In this document: positions 1 through 9,103 of the stretch, one piece after another
Layout: the number at the start of each line of letters is the position of its first letter
Position numbering within the stretch: position 1 is the stretch's first letter
Origin: CALOBA01 sp942491465
GTDB taxonomy: Bacteria; Pseudomonadota; Gammaproteobacteria; Chromatiales; Chromatiaceae
Direction of reading: 5' to 3'
NCBI GenBank assembly: GCA_942491465.1
Contig: CALOBA010000060.1
Location: 1-40,357, forward strand
Length of the DNA: 40,357 nt
Translations under genes and position numbers: made by a program
The notes under the pieces: model-generated
Database searches by the model: none
Told to the model about the DNA's origin: nothing
Seen by the model: only the letters and a program-made list of their open reading frames with translations

Positions 1-3000
1 TTGCCGACGGAGCTGCCGGCGGCCTCTTTGACCAACAGACCATAGTTGGCGGCAGACCCATCGACCCAGCTCTGAACGGCCGAGGTCACGTCCCAATCGT
101 AGGTCCCGTCGACAGAGACCGCGGTGGTATCGAGGGCGGTGGTATCGAAATCGCCGCCAGCGGTGGCCCAAAGATCGGATGCGGTGCGCTCGGTCCAGTT
201 GGACTCGTTCGGGTCGGTATTCGAATTGTCGTTGCCGCCCTCGGTCCACTCGGCGGTGACCCGATGGGCGCTCTCGTTGAAGGCGTCGTTGTCGCCCCCG
301 GTCTTGGTCATCCGCAGCACGGCGGAGGTGATAGTGGCCGTGGACGGGATCGCGCCCACCTCGAACCGGACCAGCGCCCGCTGGGTGTCGCCGCCTTCCT
401 TACCGGTGCCCAGCGTCGCGGACACGCCGTAGTTCCTGTCGTCATCCTTGGCGTTGAGGTAGGTGTCCTCCTCGACGTCGATGGTGATCGGGCCGCCCGG
501 ACCGGAACCGAGGAATCCGCCCTCGCCCGCGCTGACGAAGGTGGTGCCGGTGGGAACCGGGTCGGTCAGGGTGACGTTCTGCAGCAGCTCGGAGCCGGTG
601 TAGTTGGGCGTGACGGTGTAGGTCAGGGTGTCGCCAGGGCCCGGGTTGGCGTTGTCGACGCTCTTGGTCAGCAGTTGCGTGAACGGGAAGTCGATATCGG
701 CGACGTCCTGACTCTCCGGCACCGTCACGGCGATGTTGTCGCGGCTCGGGGCGTAGCCGTTCGGGACGTCCGGGTCTGTCTCAAGGATGTTGACGACGTA
801 GTCGCCGGCCGTCAGGTCCGAGAACACATAGATGCCGTTGGGACCGGTCACGTCGCGCTGGCAACTGTTGCCTTGGCCGGTGGTCGCCGGATCACAGGTG
901 CCGTCCTCAAGGATGACGGTGACGTCGGGCATGACCACGTCGCCGGCGTCGAACACGCCGTTGGTGTTCTCGTCCTGGAAGGCACGTCCGCTCAGGTTGC
1001 TGGTGGTGACGCCGAAGAAGCCGAAGTCCGCGTCGTCAACGGTGCCGGAGAGGTCCGGGACGGCCAACGGGTTGTTCAGCGGCGTTGCAATGCGGTACGA
1101 CTCGGGGAAATGCCCGGCAAGTTCGGTATTGCCGGTGCGCGGCACGAAGACGATGTAGTCGAGCCCTTCGGCCAGGCCGGTAAATTGGTAAAGGCCGCTG
1201 CCGTCGGTGACGGCGCTCGCGATCTGAGTGTCGTCTGGATCGATGATGCCGTCGCCGTTGCCGTCCTCGAAGAGCAGGACGTTGACGAGGTCGATGACCA
1301 CGTCGGCGCCATCGAAGACGCCGTTGTCGTTGGCATCTTCGAATACTAGGTCGCCGATGGCTCCGGTGCCGAGAGGCTGGTAGCCGAAGTCGTTGTCGAG
1401 GCTTTCGCCGTCGTCGGCCAGCAGGACCTCGAAGGTGTTGGCGCAGCCGCCACCGCAGGCGCCGGTGGGGTCGGCGGTTTGGCTGTAGCCTTCGAGCGGC
1501 TGCCGCTCCCGTCGGACACGGCGATCTCGTAGCGGGTGCCGGTGACCTCGTCCGGGGCCAAGCCCTCGAACAGGTAGTCGCCGTTGGCGTCGGTGGTGGT
1601 GGTCTTGGTGGCGCCGTCGTCGGCGTTGCCGCAGGTCAGGTCGGCGCCGCAGTCGAGCAGCGTGACGGTGACGCCGGGGGCGCCCTCGTCGCCGGGCACG
1701 TCTTGGGTGCCGTCGCCGAGCCAGTCGCGGAAGATGGTGCCGCCGACCTTGGCGCCGCCGAGGTTGACGCAGGCCTGGGAGCCGGTGGACAGAGGCGTGC
1801 CGCCGGCGAAGCTGGTGTAGGAATTGCAATAGGTGCCGGGCTCGGCGTTGGGATTGCTGTTGGCGGTGAAGCTCAGCAGCAGCGATTCGCCGCCGTTGAT
1901 GGCGCCGGCAACGGTGAAGACGGGCTCCTGCGAATTGCTGGAATCGACCGTGGCGGTGACCGACGCGCCGTTCAGGGTGACGCTGCCAAGGCTGGCGTAG
2001 GTGAAGGGCGACTCGAACCGCTCGACGATCTCGATGGGGCTGCCGCTGGGGCCGGTGCCGATGTTGTCGATGGTGATGGTATAGGTGACCGGGTCGCCGG
2101 GGGCGACGCTGGCGCTGGAGGCGACCTTACTCTGCTTGAGGATGGGCACGCTGCCGGATGGGGTCTGATCCTGCGCGCAGACATCAGGCCTTTGGTCGGA
2201 GCTGACGCAGAGCTGGTTCTCAAGCAGGCCGCTGCCGTTGGCGGTTACCGTGACTTCGGCCTCGAACAGATCGCCCTGGAGGATGCTCGGCACGGTCCAG
2301 ACGAGGGGGTCGGGGCCGGCGTTGGGTGCCGGGTCGGCACTGACGAAATCGACTCCGCTGGGCAGGGTGTCGATGACGGTGACGTTGGTCAGATTGGTCT
2401 GAGTGGTCCCGTCGCCGCCGGCGTTGTAGACCTTGATCTTGTAGGTGTAGGTCTGACCGGGCGCGATCGCGATGGGGTCGGCGGGCTTGCCGAGGGCGAC
2501 GCAAGCATCCCAAGAGATGCGGGTCGGCTCATAGTAGCGCCAGAGGTGGTCCTTGCCGTTGTCGGTGCCGCCGGCATCGCCGCCGAAGGTGTCGCTGTGG
2601 AAGACGGGACAGCCATCCGGGTTGAGGATGGCTGCGGTATCCAGGACCTTGAACTTGACCCAGACGTATTCGGGGACTTCGTCGGTGAGCTGGCCGACGG
2701 CCCAGCGGATGGCCTTGGGGCTGCCCGCATCGGCCTGGTCGACGGTGGCCGGCAGCGGGTTGGCGGGGCTGAGGTCGTAGCCCAGGTCGCCGGCGTCGAT
2801 GGAGGAGATGCCGAGATCGGTGCTGACCAGACCCGGGTCGTCTTGGGTGATGCGGCTGCCGGGATATTGGATGCGCTTCCACGGACCCACGTCGTCGGGG
2901 CTCATGGCCGCCTGCATGTCGGTGGCCGGATCGGCGCCGAGCGAGACATATTCGTCCCAGTCGAAGTTCCAGGCGTAGCCGCTCTCGGGGCCGCCGGTAC

Positions 3001-3877
3001 CGGCGGCGAAGCCCCACGGGGCGTTGCCGCGACCGTCGCCATAGTCGACGATGGGGGAGCCGACGCAACCCGTCAGCGTGCAGTCGGTGCCTTTGACGCC
3101 CCAGGCGAACATCTGCTCGGCGTCCCACTTGTTGCAGGGGACGAAGGTGTCGCCGGAGTTGTTCGTGATGAAGTTGGCGGTGCCGCCGATGTCCAGGTTG
3201 ACGCCGTCGGTGCCGCAAAGGTCGTCGGCGCTGTTTCCGGTATAGACCTGCCAGGAGCCGAAGGCGGTGTCGGGATCGGTGGCATAGAAGATACCGGTGT
3301 CGCCGTAGACGCCGGAGACGGTGCCCAGGTGCGTGCCGCTCGCATCCACCGGGTCTTGCGTGTTGCCGAGGACATTGGTGTAGGTGCCGGAGAGACCGGC
3401 CAACTCGGCGGTCGTCTTGGCGCCCACCGGGCCGTCGCCGATGGCGATCAGGGACTGGCCCTTCATCGGCACCTTGTCGTAGCCGACGAGACCGTCGGAG
3501 GTGTCGCTGTCGCCGGGCAGGATGTAGGCGGCGTCGATGACCTGGACGCCGTTGGGAACGTAGAAGTCGACATGACCGCCGACGCCGGTGCTGGTGCCGT
3601 CGCGGGGGATGACCTTGATGATCATGCCCAGCTCGTCGCCGACCTTGAGCAGCGGCTCCGGTGGGGCGTAGTCCGGGTAGCTCGGGTCGTTGCCCGCGAT
3701 TCGCTCATCCAACATCTGCTGGGTGCCCGGATCGAAGAACATGTAGACCATCTTGGTCTGCAGGTTGTGCGCCCGGGCCTCCTTTACGTCCAGCGCGGTG
3801 CCAATGCCGAGCACCAGACCGACGCCGAGCAACAGTCCGGCGGCACGTCCGATGAGAGAGGGGCGGCGATTGTTCAT
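1..3877 (-). CDS. Large secreted multidomain adhesin-like protein (3' end outside window, one frameshift)
   Basis: The product starts at ATG 3877 with a signal peptide (MNNRRPSLIGRAAGLLLG..., cut near AHA/HNL at about residue 36). A unique N-terminal region of about 450 residues follows. Next come two DUF11-like beta-sandwich repeats (TYTYKIKVYNAGGDGT; VTYTITIDNIGTGPSG) and SdrD-B-like domains (GGTIFRDWLGDG; GDLVFEDANDNGVFDGADV; GRAFQDENTNGVFDAGDV), whose Asp-rich loops probably bind calcium. A DNRLRE-like segment (EDTYLNAKDDDRNYG ... YDWDVTSAVQSWVDG) runs to the window edge still open. Near 1495-1503 the reading frame shifts by one base: upstream it ends in VSDGSG and downstream it continues as QPLEGYSQTAD, consistent with loss of one C. 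Domain content implies a cell-surface or exported structural/adhesive role. It is either a pseudogene or a sequencing error; the intact domains on both sides favour an error or a very recent lesion. Confidence 0.8.
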
Positions 3878-3940
3878 AGGGCTTCGGCTCAGACTCGGTG
3901 GACCCGACATCCCCAGCGACGGACTATGCGCCGTTCGCGG

Positions 3941-3960
3941 CACCCGCTGCCGAGCGGGTG
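3941..3960 (-). promoter_or_regulatory. Perfect 8-bp stem-loop in adhesin leader
   Basis: CACCCGCT pairs with AGCGGGTG around a 4-nt loop, 64 nt upstream of the adhesin ATG. It would sit in the 5' leader of that mRNA. No ligand class is recognised, so a regulatory role is inferred from position only. Confidence 0.3.
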
Positions 3961-4233
3961 GTGTCGGCCGCGGATGGTCGTGGGAGGGATGCGTTGCGCT
4001 GGGGTCCATGGATGACTCCGGAACGGATGAAATGAAGATCGGGCGTGCACCGGACCGGTGGGTCGACAGTAAGACGCGCGGCGATGCCGCGGCAGCGGCG
4101 ACCGGACGCTGTGCATCGCAGACGGGCGCGGGTGTGCCCGGCAGCGATGTTTGCATGGCTTGCGATGTCTTGGGCACGGAAGGCGCCCTCGCTGTACCGG
4201 TCTTGATTGTCGTCATTTTTCTCGCGGTATCGC

Positions 4234-4255
4234 AGCCCGCCTTGGGCGGGCTTTG
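4234..4255. terminator. Strong GC hairpin, probable intrinsic terminator
   Basis: AGCCCGCC-TTG-GGCGGGCT is a perfect 8-bp stem with a 3-nt loop followed by TTTG on the plus strand. On the minus strand it lies 435 nt after the PCuAC-like stop codon and 357 nt before the adhesin start, so it could insulate these two genes. The T-run is short, and direction is not decided by the sequence. Confidence 0.45.
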
Positions 4256-4689
4256 TGCTGTACGTTGTTTTGGCGCTGCATGGCGCGCATGTCGCCCCGG
4301 ATCTGCGCGTTGTCTCGCGTCTGCGACCCTAGGCCAGACAAGATGCGGAATGCGGCCAGGCAAACCAAGACGAAGACGGGTATCGCTCATCGCCGAGCGG
4401 TCTGCCCGACCGTTCGTAAGGTGGCCAGACCAAAATGCGATTTCGCAATCCGCACGCCTCCGTCCGAGCATTCTAGCTGCTCGTGCGGCTCTGGGCTATC
4501 CCGGATTCCCCGACAAAGGCCGCGCAGGTTAACCGCACGTCAGTCCCGCGAACCGGACGTTGCGCCGCGTCAGGGGGCCGGCTTCGGCATCGTTGCAGCG
4601 GGGCCGCGCCGCGCCCGCGACATCCGGCTCATGCCAACGATCGACCGGCATCAGCAAGGCGGCGCGGCAGCTGCGGACCTAGCCGAGCC

Positions 4690-5154
4690 TCAACGCGACA
4701 GGTCCCGCACCGGGAGGAGCACGTCCAAGGTGCTGCCGCCGTCGAGCTTCAAGGTGACGGAGACCTGATCAGCGGCGGCGAGCGCGCGTTTCAGACCCGT
4801 CAGCCGGATTGAGGGCCCACCCGGGCGCAGCACGACCGTCTCGCCGCCGGGCAGCTCGATGCGAGCGGCTTGAGCGACCTGGACCGCGCCACCTCCCCCG
4901 CGCAGTTCGGCGGCAGCCGCCGATGGGCTGGAGGCACCCACCAACGCATAATCATCCGATAGCCCGTTCCTGAGCGTCATTGCGATGTCGCTCTCCCCGC
5001 CTGCCTGCGCCGATGCTGCGCCAGCGGCGGAAACGACAAGGTTGTCGGCGGCATCCCAAGAGGTCGGTACCTGAAGTGCAGTAGATGCGGACGAGCACAG
5101 GAAGAGCAAGACCGCGGCAGGGAGGATTTGGTATCGCATAATGGTGATTCTCAT
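4690..5154 (-). CDS. PCuAC-like periplasmic protein lacking the copper ligands
   Basis: This 154-aa protein has a signal peptide (RYQILPAAVLLFLCSSASTALQ). The rest follows the PCu(A)C copper-chaperone layout: DIAMTLRNGLSDDYALVGASSP (about 56-77), AAELR (81-85), ARIELPGGETVVLRPGG (97-113), SIRLTGL (115-121) and a last strand DVLLPV. The family delivers Cu(I) to cytochrome oxidase using His and Met residues in the ELH, M and HxM motifs. Here the His of ELH is Arg85, the HIM motif is SIR (115-117), and no Met lies between them, so copper binding in the usual way is unlikely. ATG 5154 was chosen; ATG 5139 is also possible. It is the last gene in the direction of the signalling cluster, but 367 nt separate it from the response regulator, so co-transcription is uncertain. 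Confidence 0.7.
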   Translation of the reverse strand: MRITIMRYQILPAAVLLFLCSSASTALQVPTSWDAADNLVVSAAGAASAQAGGESDIAMTLRNGLSDDYALVGASSPSAAAAELRGGGGAVQVAQAARIELPGGETVVLRPGGPSIRLTGLKRALAAADQVSVTLKLDGGSTLDVLLPVRDLSR

Positions 5155-5521
5155 TGTCGTTGGCCGAACGCCCTCCGGGCTCTGGGGCAGCACTGGACGT
5201 CGTTCAGGCCGACAGTCCAGCCCAACTGCGGCGCCGCCGAGAGCGCGGAACGAGCGCGACAACGCACCGATCAAGGACCCCGGCGCGCCGAGCGGGAGCG
5301 CGAGAAAGGGGCCTGTGCCGTTGCGCACGTCTTGGCGGGACATGCTGTGGATCGCGGTGGTCGCGGGCGGTTGGTGAACGGCCGAACAGGTTGGATGCGA
5401 TGTCATGGACGTACCTGGCGCGCGAGCCGCGGGCGATCGGCGCTGTGCTGGATAACCTGCTGCGAGTTCGATCTCGGCGATGTGGCCGGACGCCTGCGAG
5501 CAGCGAAGACGCCATCGGGTC
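5155..5521. other. 367-nt intergenic region between response regulator and PCuAC-like gene
   Basis: No gene-like frame, RNA gene or strong inverted repeat was found. The overlapping open frames on both strands have the Arg/Ala/Pro-rich composition of GC-rich noise. A promoter for the PCuAC-like gene may lie here, but none is clear. Confidence 0.4.
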
Positions 5522-6136
5522 TCAGCGTCCGAGCTGCATCGCGGCACGCACCAGCTCGACGGCGTTGTCGATGCCGAGCTTGCGCATGATGCGGCGACGG
5601 TGGGTCTCGACGGTGCTGACACTGATGCCGAGCTCGTGCGCCATCTCGCTGTTGGTCTTGGCGGCACCGATCAACCGCAACAGCTGCCGCTCGCGCTCAG
5701 AGAGGCCGCGCTTCTCCCCGCCGACGTCGGGCTGCTCGACGGCCTTGAGATACAGGTCGCCGCGCAGCACGGTGCGCAAGGCGTCCACCAGCTCGACGCC
5801 GGCCTGGCTCTTGAGCACATAGCCGCGGGCGCCGGCCTCGATCATCTGCCCCACCAGATAGGGGTCGTCGTAGGCCGAGAGGGCCAGTACGCGACAGAAG
5901 GGGGCGGCGCTTCGCAACGCCCGCGTCACATCGACGCCGTTGATGCCGGGCATGCAGATGTCCACCAGCGCCAGGTCCGGTTTGTGCAACTGGGCGATCT
6001 GCACGGCCTGCCCGGGGTGCGACACATGGCTCAGCAGACGCAGGTCCGGCTCGCCCGCGAGCACGGCGGCGACGCCTTCGTAGGTGAGGCGGTGATCGTC
6101 GATCAGGAGCACGCTGTGCACGTGGGTTGCGTTCAT
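5522..6136 (-). CDS. NarL/FixJ-family response regulator (receiver + LuxR HTH)
   Basis: The 204-aa protein starts at ATG 6136 (MNATHVHSVLLIDDHRLTYE). The receiver domain (about 8-125) has the acidic pair in LLIDDH, the phospho-acceptor Asp in LALVDICMPG and the conserved Lys in GYVLKS. The C-terminal LuxR-type HTH (about 140-200) has LSERERQLLRLI, TNSEMAHELGISVSTVETH and RRIMRKLGI. Phosphorylation should control DNA binding. No kinase is directly adjacent; the best candidate partners are the receiver-histidine kinases at 14459-15682 and 19623-20882. The latter overlaps a truncated paralogue of this very regulator by an ATGA junction. Here the gene follows the lipoprotein after 64 nt in the same direction, so they are probably one operon. 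Confidence 0.92.
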   Translation of the reverse strand: MNATHVHSVLLIDDHRLTYEGVAAVLAGEPDLRLLSHVSHPGQAVQIAQLHKPDLALVDICMPGINGVDVTRALRSAAPFCRVLALSAYDDPYLVGQMIEAGARGYVLKSQAGVELVDALRTVLRGDLYLKAVEQPDVGGEKRGLSERERQLLRLIGAAKTNSEMAHELGISVSTVETHRRRIMRKLGIDNAVELVRAAMQLGR

Positions 6137-6200
6137 CGCGGGTGGCGGGCAGGCAAAAACGGTGGATGCGCTTCGTTTAGGATCGGAGCGAGGCAGCGGC

Positions 6201-6677
6201 TCAAGGGTTGCGGGCGTGGGCGGCGCGTGCCGCAAGCTGTTGCCCCAGGGCCTCAATCTCTTTTTGCAGGTGCTCGGGGAGCCGATCCTGGATGCCTGTC
6301 AGGCGGCCCAGGGCACCGCGGGCGGCAGCCAGATCGCCGCTGTCCAGATAGCCCGCGACCGCGGCCGTCATGGCCGTGGCCTGATCGTTCAGACGCTGCG
6401 CCGCGGACGGCACGTGCCGCTCGCCGACCACCGCGGCATCCGGCTCCGGCTCCGGCTCCGAGGTCAGGGTCGGCTGGGATGCCGACGCGGCGACCGGCGC
6501 CGGCCGCTCGGCGGCGGGCGCTGCAGCAACGGCTTGGGTGTCGGCGATCGGCGCCTCCGGCGCGGGCACCGCCGACTGCGACGTCGGCTGCGGCTCATCC
6601 CGACCGCAGCCGGCAACGGCGATGGTCAGGGCGATGGCGGACGCGGCGGCCAGCGCCTTCAGGGGCTGGGTGTGCAT
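6201..6677 (-). CDS. Small lipoprotein with C-terminal helical repeat domain
   Basis: The 158-aa product starts at ATG 6677, with AGAGG about 7 nt upstream. A lipobox-type signal (ALTIAVAGC, Cys about residue 24) is followed by a Pro/Ala-rich linker (25-95). The C-terminal helical domain (about 96-155) reads AQRLNDQATAMTAAVAGYLD, GDLAAARGALGRLTGIQDRLP and LQKEIEALGQQLAARA. A paralogue with the same layout lies at 20932-21471, also next to signalling genes, so the lipoprotein appears to be part of the signalling module. The family is not one I can name. It probably sits in an envelope membrane facing the periplasm; a role as sensor or partner of the OmpA-type protein is inference. Confidence 0.8.
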   Translation of the reverse strand: MHTQPLKALAAASAIALTIAVAGCGRDEPQPTSQSAVPAPEAPIADTQAVAAAPAAERPAPVAASASQPTLTSEPEPEPDAAVVGERHVPSAAQRLNDQATAMTAAVAGYLDSGDLAAARGALGRLTGIQDRLPEHLQKEIEALGQQLAARAAHARNP

Positions 6678-6714
6678 GATGGACCTCTTGCGTTGGCGAT
6701 TGTGCGATGGCGAT

Positions 6715-6743
6715 GCTACCGCTTCCAAGGCAAACGCGGTAGC
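6715..6743 (-). terminator. Hairpin between sigma54 activator and lipoprotein genes
   Basis: GCTACCGC pairs perfectly with GCGGTAGC across a 13-nt loop, 36 nt after the sigma54-activator stop codon. There is no U-run, so it could be a processing or attenuation structure rather than a true terminator. Confidence 0.3.
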
Positions 6744-6778
6744 AGCAGGATGCGGCAACGCGGGCCGCCGCACCGATC

Positions 6779-8572
6779 TCAGACCATGCCGTGCTCGGCC
6801 AGCCGCCGGTAAAAGGTTGCACGGCTGATCCCGAGCAGGCGTGCCGCCCGGGTGCGGTTGCCATCGGCGCGCGCGAGCGCCCATTCGAGCCGCGCGCGGG
6901 CATCGACCGGCGGGGCCTCATCGCGCACCTGCAGGTCCCGCGGTCGCTCAAGCGGTCGCTCCGCCAACAGCTCCGGCGGCAGGTCCTCGGGCTGGATGAC
7001 GACGCCGCGGCAACGAATGACGGCGTATTCGATGGCGCTGCGCAGCTCGCGCACGTTGCCCGGCCAGGGATAGCGCCGCAACAGCGCCGCGGCGGCGGTG
7101 CCGAGCCCCTCGATGGGTTTGCCGATGACGGCCCGCAACTCGGCAAGGAAGGCTTGGCTGAGACGGTCGAGGTCGTCGCCGCGCTCACGCAGCGGCGGCA
7201 CCCGAATCCGGGCGATGCGGATGCGATAGAGCAGATCGGCACGGAACCGGCCCGCGGCCACCTCGTCGGCGAGGTCGCGATGGGTGGCGGCGAGCAGCCG
7301 CACGTCGATCCTGCGCGGACGGGTCTCCCCCAACCGGGTGAGCTCGCGCTCCTGCAGCACCCGCAGCAGGCTGGACTGCACGGACACCGGCATGTCGCCG
7401 ATCTCGTCCAGGAACAGGGTGCCGCCATTGGCCGCCTCGAACAGGCCCTGCTGGTCCGCCACCGCCCCGGTGAAGGCGCCCCGGCGGTGGCCGAACAGCT
7501 GGCTAGCGAGCAAGGACTCGCTCAAGCCCGCACAGTTGACGGCGACAAAGGGCGCATCCGCGCGTCCAGCGGCCCGGTGCAGGGCACGCGCAACCAACTC
7601 CTTGCCGGTGCCGGTCTCGCCGTCGATGAGCACGCTGGTGCGCAGACCGGCGAGGGCGCGGATCTCGCGCTGAACCTCGCGCATGGGTAGGCTCTCGCCG
7701 AGCATGTCGGCATCCCCGCGCTGCTCGCCGAGCAGTCGCTGGAGGTCATGCAGCTCGGAGACATCGTAGAAGAACAGCATGCGCCGGCGGGCGTCGGAGG
7801 GGTCATCCTGCACATCCAGCTCCATGCGGTAGCACTGCCCGCGCGCCGAGCGCAGCGGCGTGGCGATGCGGGTACGGCGCTCGGACGGCAGCGCCAGCAT
7901 CCGCTCCACGCGGCGGCGCACGTCATCGCCGAGCGGCAGGGCGTCGCGCCAGTGGCGGCCGATCAGCGCCTCATCGCGGTCGCCGATGACCTGCCCGCCG
8001 GTGCGGTTCACCACCAGGATGGCGCCGTCGGCATCCAGCAGCAGCGTGCCGACCCGCAGTTGGTTGAGGACCGCCACCAGGTTGGCCTGCTGCGCCTCAA
8101 GCCTGGCGATCAGGTCCTGGTTGCGCGCCTCGCTCTGCTGCAAGGCCGCCTGCGCCTGCTCTAGCTGGGCGTAGGCGAGCTGGCCCTCGCGGGCCAGCTG
8201 CAACACCCGATGGGTCTCGCGATGAGCGGCCCCGAGTCGGGCCAGGGTGAGGATGCACTCCCCGTCGACGGTGTAGGCGACCGCCTCCAGGCTGCCGAGG
8301 TCGCCCGCCGCGGTCTGCTCGCTGAAGGCCCCGGAGCGCAGCTCACCCGCCTGCCCCGCCGCCCAGAACGGCTCGGCCTCGTCGAGGAAATGGCCGATAA
8401 AGGTCGGCCAGGCCGCGGCATCGGCGACCACCGGCTCGCCCGCGCCTGCCGGGCACCAGGGCAGACACCAGCGCGGCGGCTCGCCGATGATCCGAAACCG
8501 CCCCGGCGCCTGCCGGCGCAGGATCAGTGTGTCCATGGCGCGCAATAGCCGCGCCAGGGTCTGCGCGCTCAT
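6779..8572 (-). CDS. Sigma54-dependent transcriptional activator with PAS domain
   Basis: This 597-aa enhancer-binding protein has an N-terminal sensory region (1-125), a coiled-coil linker (130-165), a PAS domain (about 165-275), an AAA+ domain (about 288-520) and a Fis-type HTH (NRTRAARLLGISRATFYRRL, about 572-591). Walker A is GETGTGKE (318-325), the sigma54-contact loop GAFTGA is intact (365-370) and Walker B is GGTLFLDE (383-390). It should hydrolyse ATP to open sigma54-polymerase complexes. There is no receiver domain, so control is through the N-terminal/PAS part or a partner. Its ATG overlaps the stop of the GTPase gene (ATGA, 8569-8572), so the two are translationally coupled, which makes the GTPase a likely partner. 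A near-consensus sigma54 promoter at 12100 is a likely target. A broken paralogue of its C-terminus lies at 17532-17757. Confidence 0.93.
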   Translation of the reverse strand: MSAQTLARLLRAMDTLILRRQAPGRFRIIGEPPRWCLPWCPAGAGEPVVADAAAWPTFIGHFLDEAEPFWAAGQAGELRSGAFSEQTAAGDLGSLEAVAYTVDGECILTLARLGAAHRETHRVLQLAREGQLAYAQLEQAQAALQQSEARNQDLIARLEAQQANLVAVLNQLRVGTLLLDADGAILVVNRTGGQVIGDRDEALIGRHWRDALPLGDDVRRRVERMLALPSERRTRIATPLRSARGQCYRMELDVQDDPSDARRRMLFFYDVSELHDLQRLLGEQRGDADMLGESLPMREVQREIRALAGLRTSVLIDGETGTGKELVARALHRAAGRADAPFVAVNCAGLSESLLASQLFGHRRGAFTGAVADQQGLFEAANGGTLFLDEIGDMPVSVQSSLLRVLQERELTRLGETRPRRIDVRLLAATHRDLADEVAAGRFRADLLYRIRIARIRVPPLRERGDDLDRLSQAFLAELRAVIGKPIEGLGTAAAALLRRYPWPGNVRELRSAIEYAVIRCRGVVIQPEDLPPELLAERPLERPRDLQVRDEAPPVDARARLEWALARADGNRTRAARLLGISRATFYRRLAEHGMV

Positions 8573-9066
8573 CCGGTCAGGATGCGCTCGGCCAAGATAT
8601 TGAACGCGGCCTCGACGCCGGCACCGGACTTGGCGCTGGTCTCGATCGGCTGCCGCCCCGCCGCGGCCAGCCCGGTGAGTCGCGCCGCATCCAGCTCCCA
8701 GCTCGACTTCAGGTCGGCCTTGTTGACGAGCAGCAGCATGGGCACATCGCCGGCAATCTCCTTGACCCGCCGCTCCAGGTCGAGGGCCTGCTTCAGGGTG
8801 TCGGGGCGGGTGCCGTCGGCCACCAGGAGACAGCCGGCGGCACCGCGCACATAGGTCGGCAGGATGCGCGCGAAGCGGTCCTCGCCCTGGATGTCCCAGA
8901 GCATCAGCGACAACGGGCCTTGCGGCCGCGGGATGACCTTGCGGTCGATCTTGACGCCCACGGTGGTGAGGTATTTGTCGGCGTAGACATTGTCCACGAA
9001 ACGCCGCACCAGGCTGGTCTTGCCGACCGCGAAGGTGCCGAGCAGGCAGACCTTTTTTTGGATCAT
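8569..9066 (-). CDS. Small Rab/Ras-like GTPase
   Basis: The 165-aa protein has all G motifs in order: G1 GTFAVGKT (10-17), G2 Thr34/Thr35 in YLTTVGVKID, G3 WDIQGED (57-63), G4 NKAD (115-118) and G5 ETSAK (142-146). Bacterial Rab-like GTPases, including MglA-type proteins, act as molecular switches in polarity and signalling. In the G3 loop the residue matching the catalytic Gln of Rab/Ras (DTAGQE) is Glu62, so intrinsic hydrolysis may be slow or need a partner. It starts at ATG 9066, 37 nt after the OmpA-type gene, and overlaps the sigma54 activator by 4 nt. No separate GAP or exchange factor (for example Roadblock) is nearby, so the coiled-coil or OmpA-type protein may fill that role (inference). 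Confidence 0.9.
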   Translation of the reverse strand: MIQKKVCLLGTFAVGKTSLVRRFVDNVYADKYLTTVGVKIDRKVIPRPQGPLSLMLWDIQGEDRFARILPTYVRGAAGCLLVADGTRPDTLKQALDLERRVKEIAGDVPMLLLVNKADLKSSWELDAARLTGLAAAGRQPIETSAKSGAGVEAAFNILAERILTG

Positions 9067-9103
9067 AACGTGCGATTCCGATGATCGGGACGCAGGCGCC
9101 GCG

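Larger units (their letters stand above)
3878..4689. other. 812-nt intergenic region, no convincing gene
   Basis: This separates the adhesin start from the end of the PCuAC-like gene. The open frames crossing it are low-complexity GC shadows. It holds two clear hairpins, listed separately, and presumably the adhesin promoter, but I see no strong -35/-10 pair. The stretch at 4205-4230 (ttgattgtcgtcatttttc) is the only locally AT-rich part. Confidence 0.5.

Noticed and set aside
1703..4015. 770-codon plus-strand frame opposite the adhesin
   Set aside because: Gly/Ala/Val/Asp-rich shadow; the signal peptide and domain repeats are on the minus strand.
4234..4255. Riboswitch expression platform for the adhesin
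   Set aside because: No recognisable aptamer such as a c-di-GMP riboswitch was found beside the hairpin.
6715..6743. Sigma54 or sigma70 promoter for the lipoprotein gene
   Set aside because: No -24/-12 or -35/-10 match was found in 6678-6778; only a hairpin is present.
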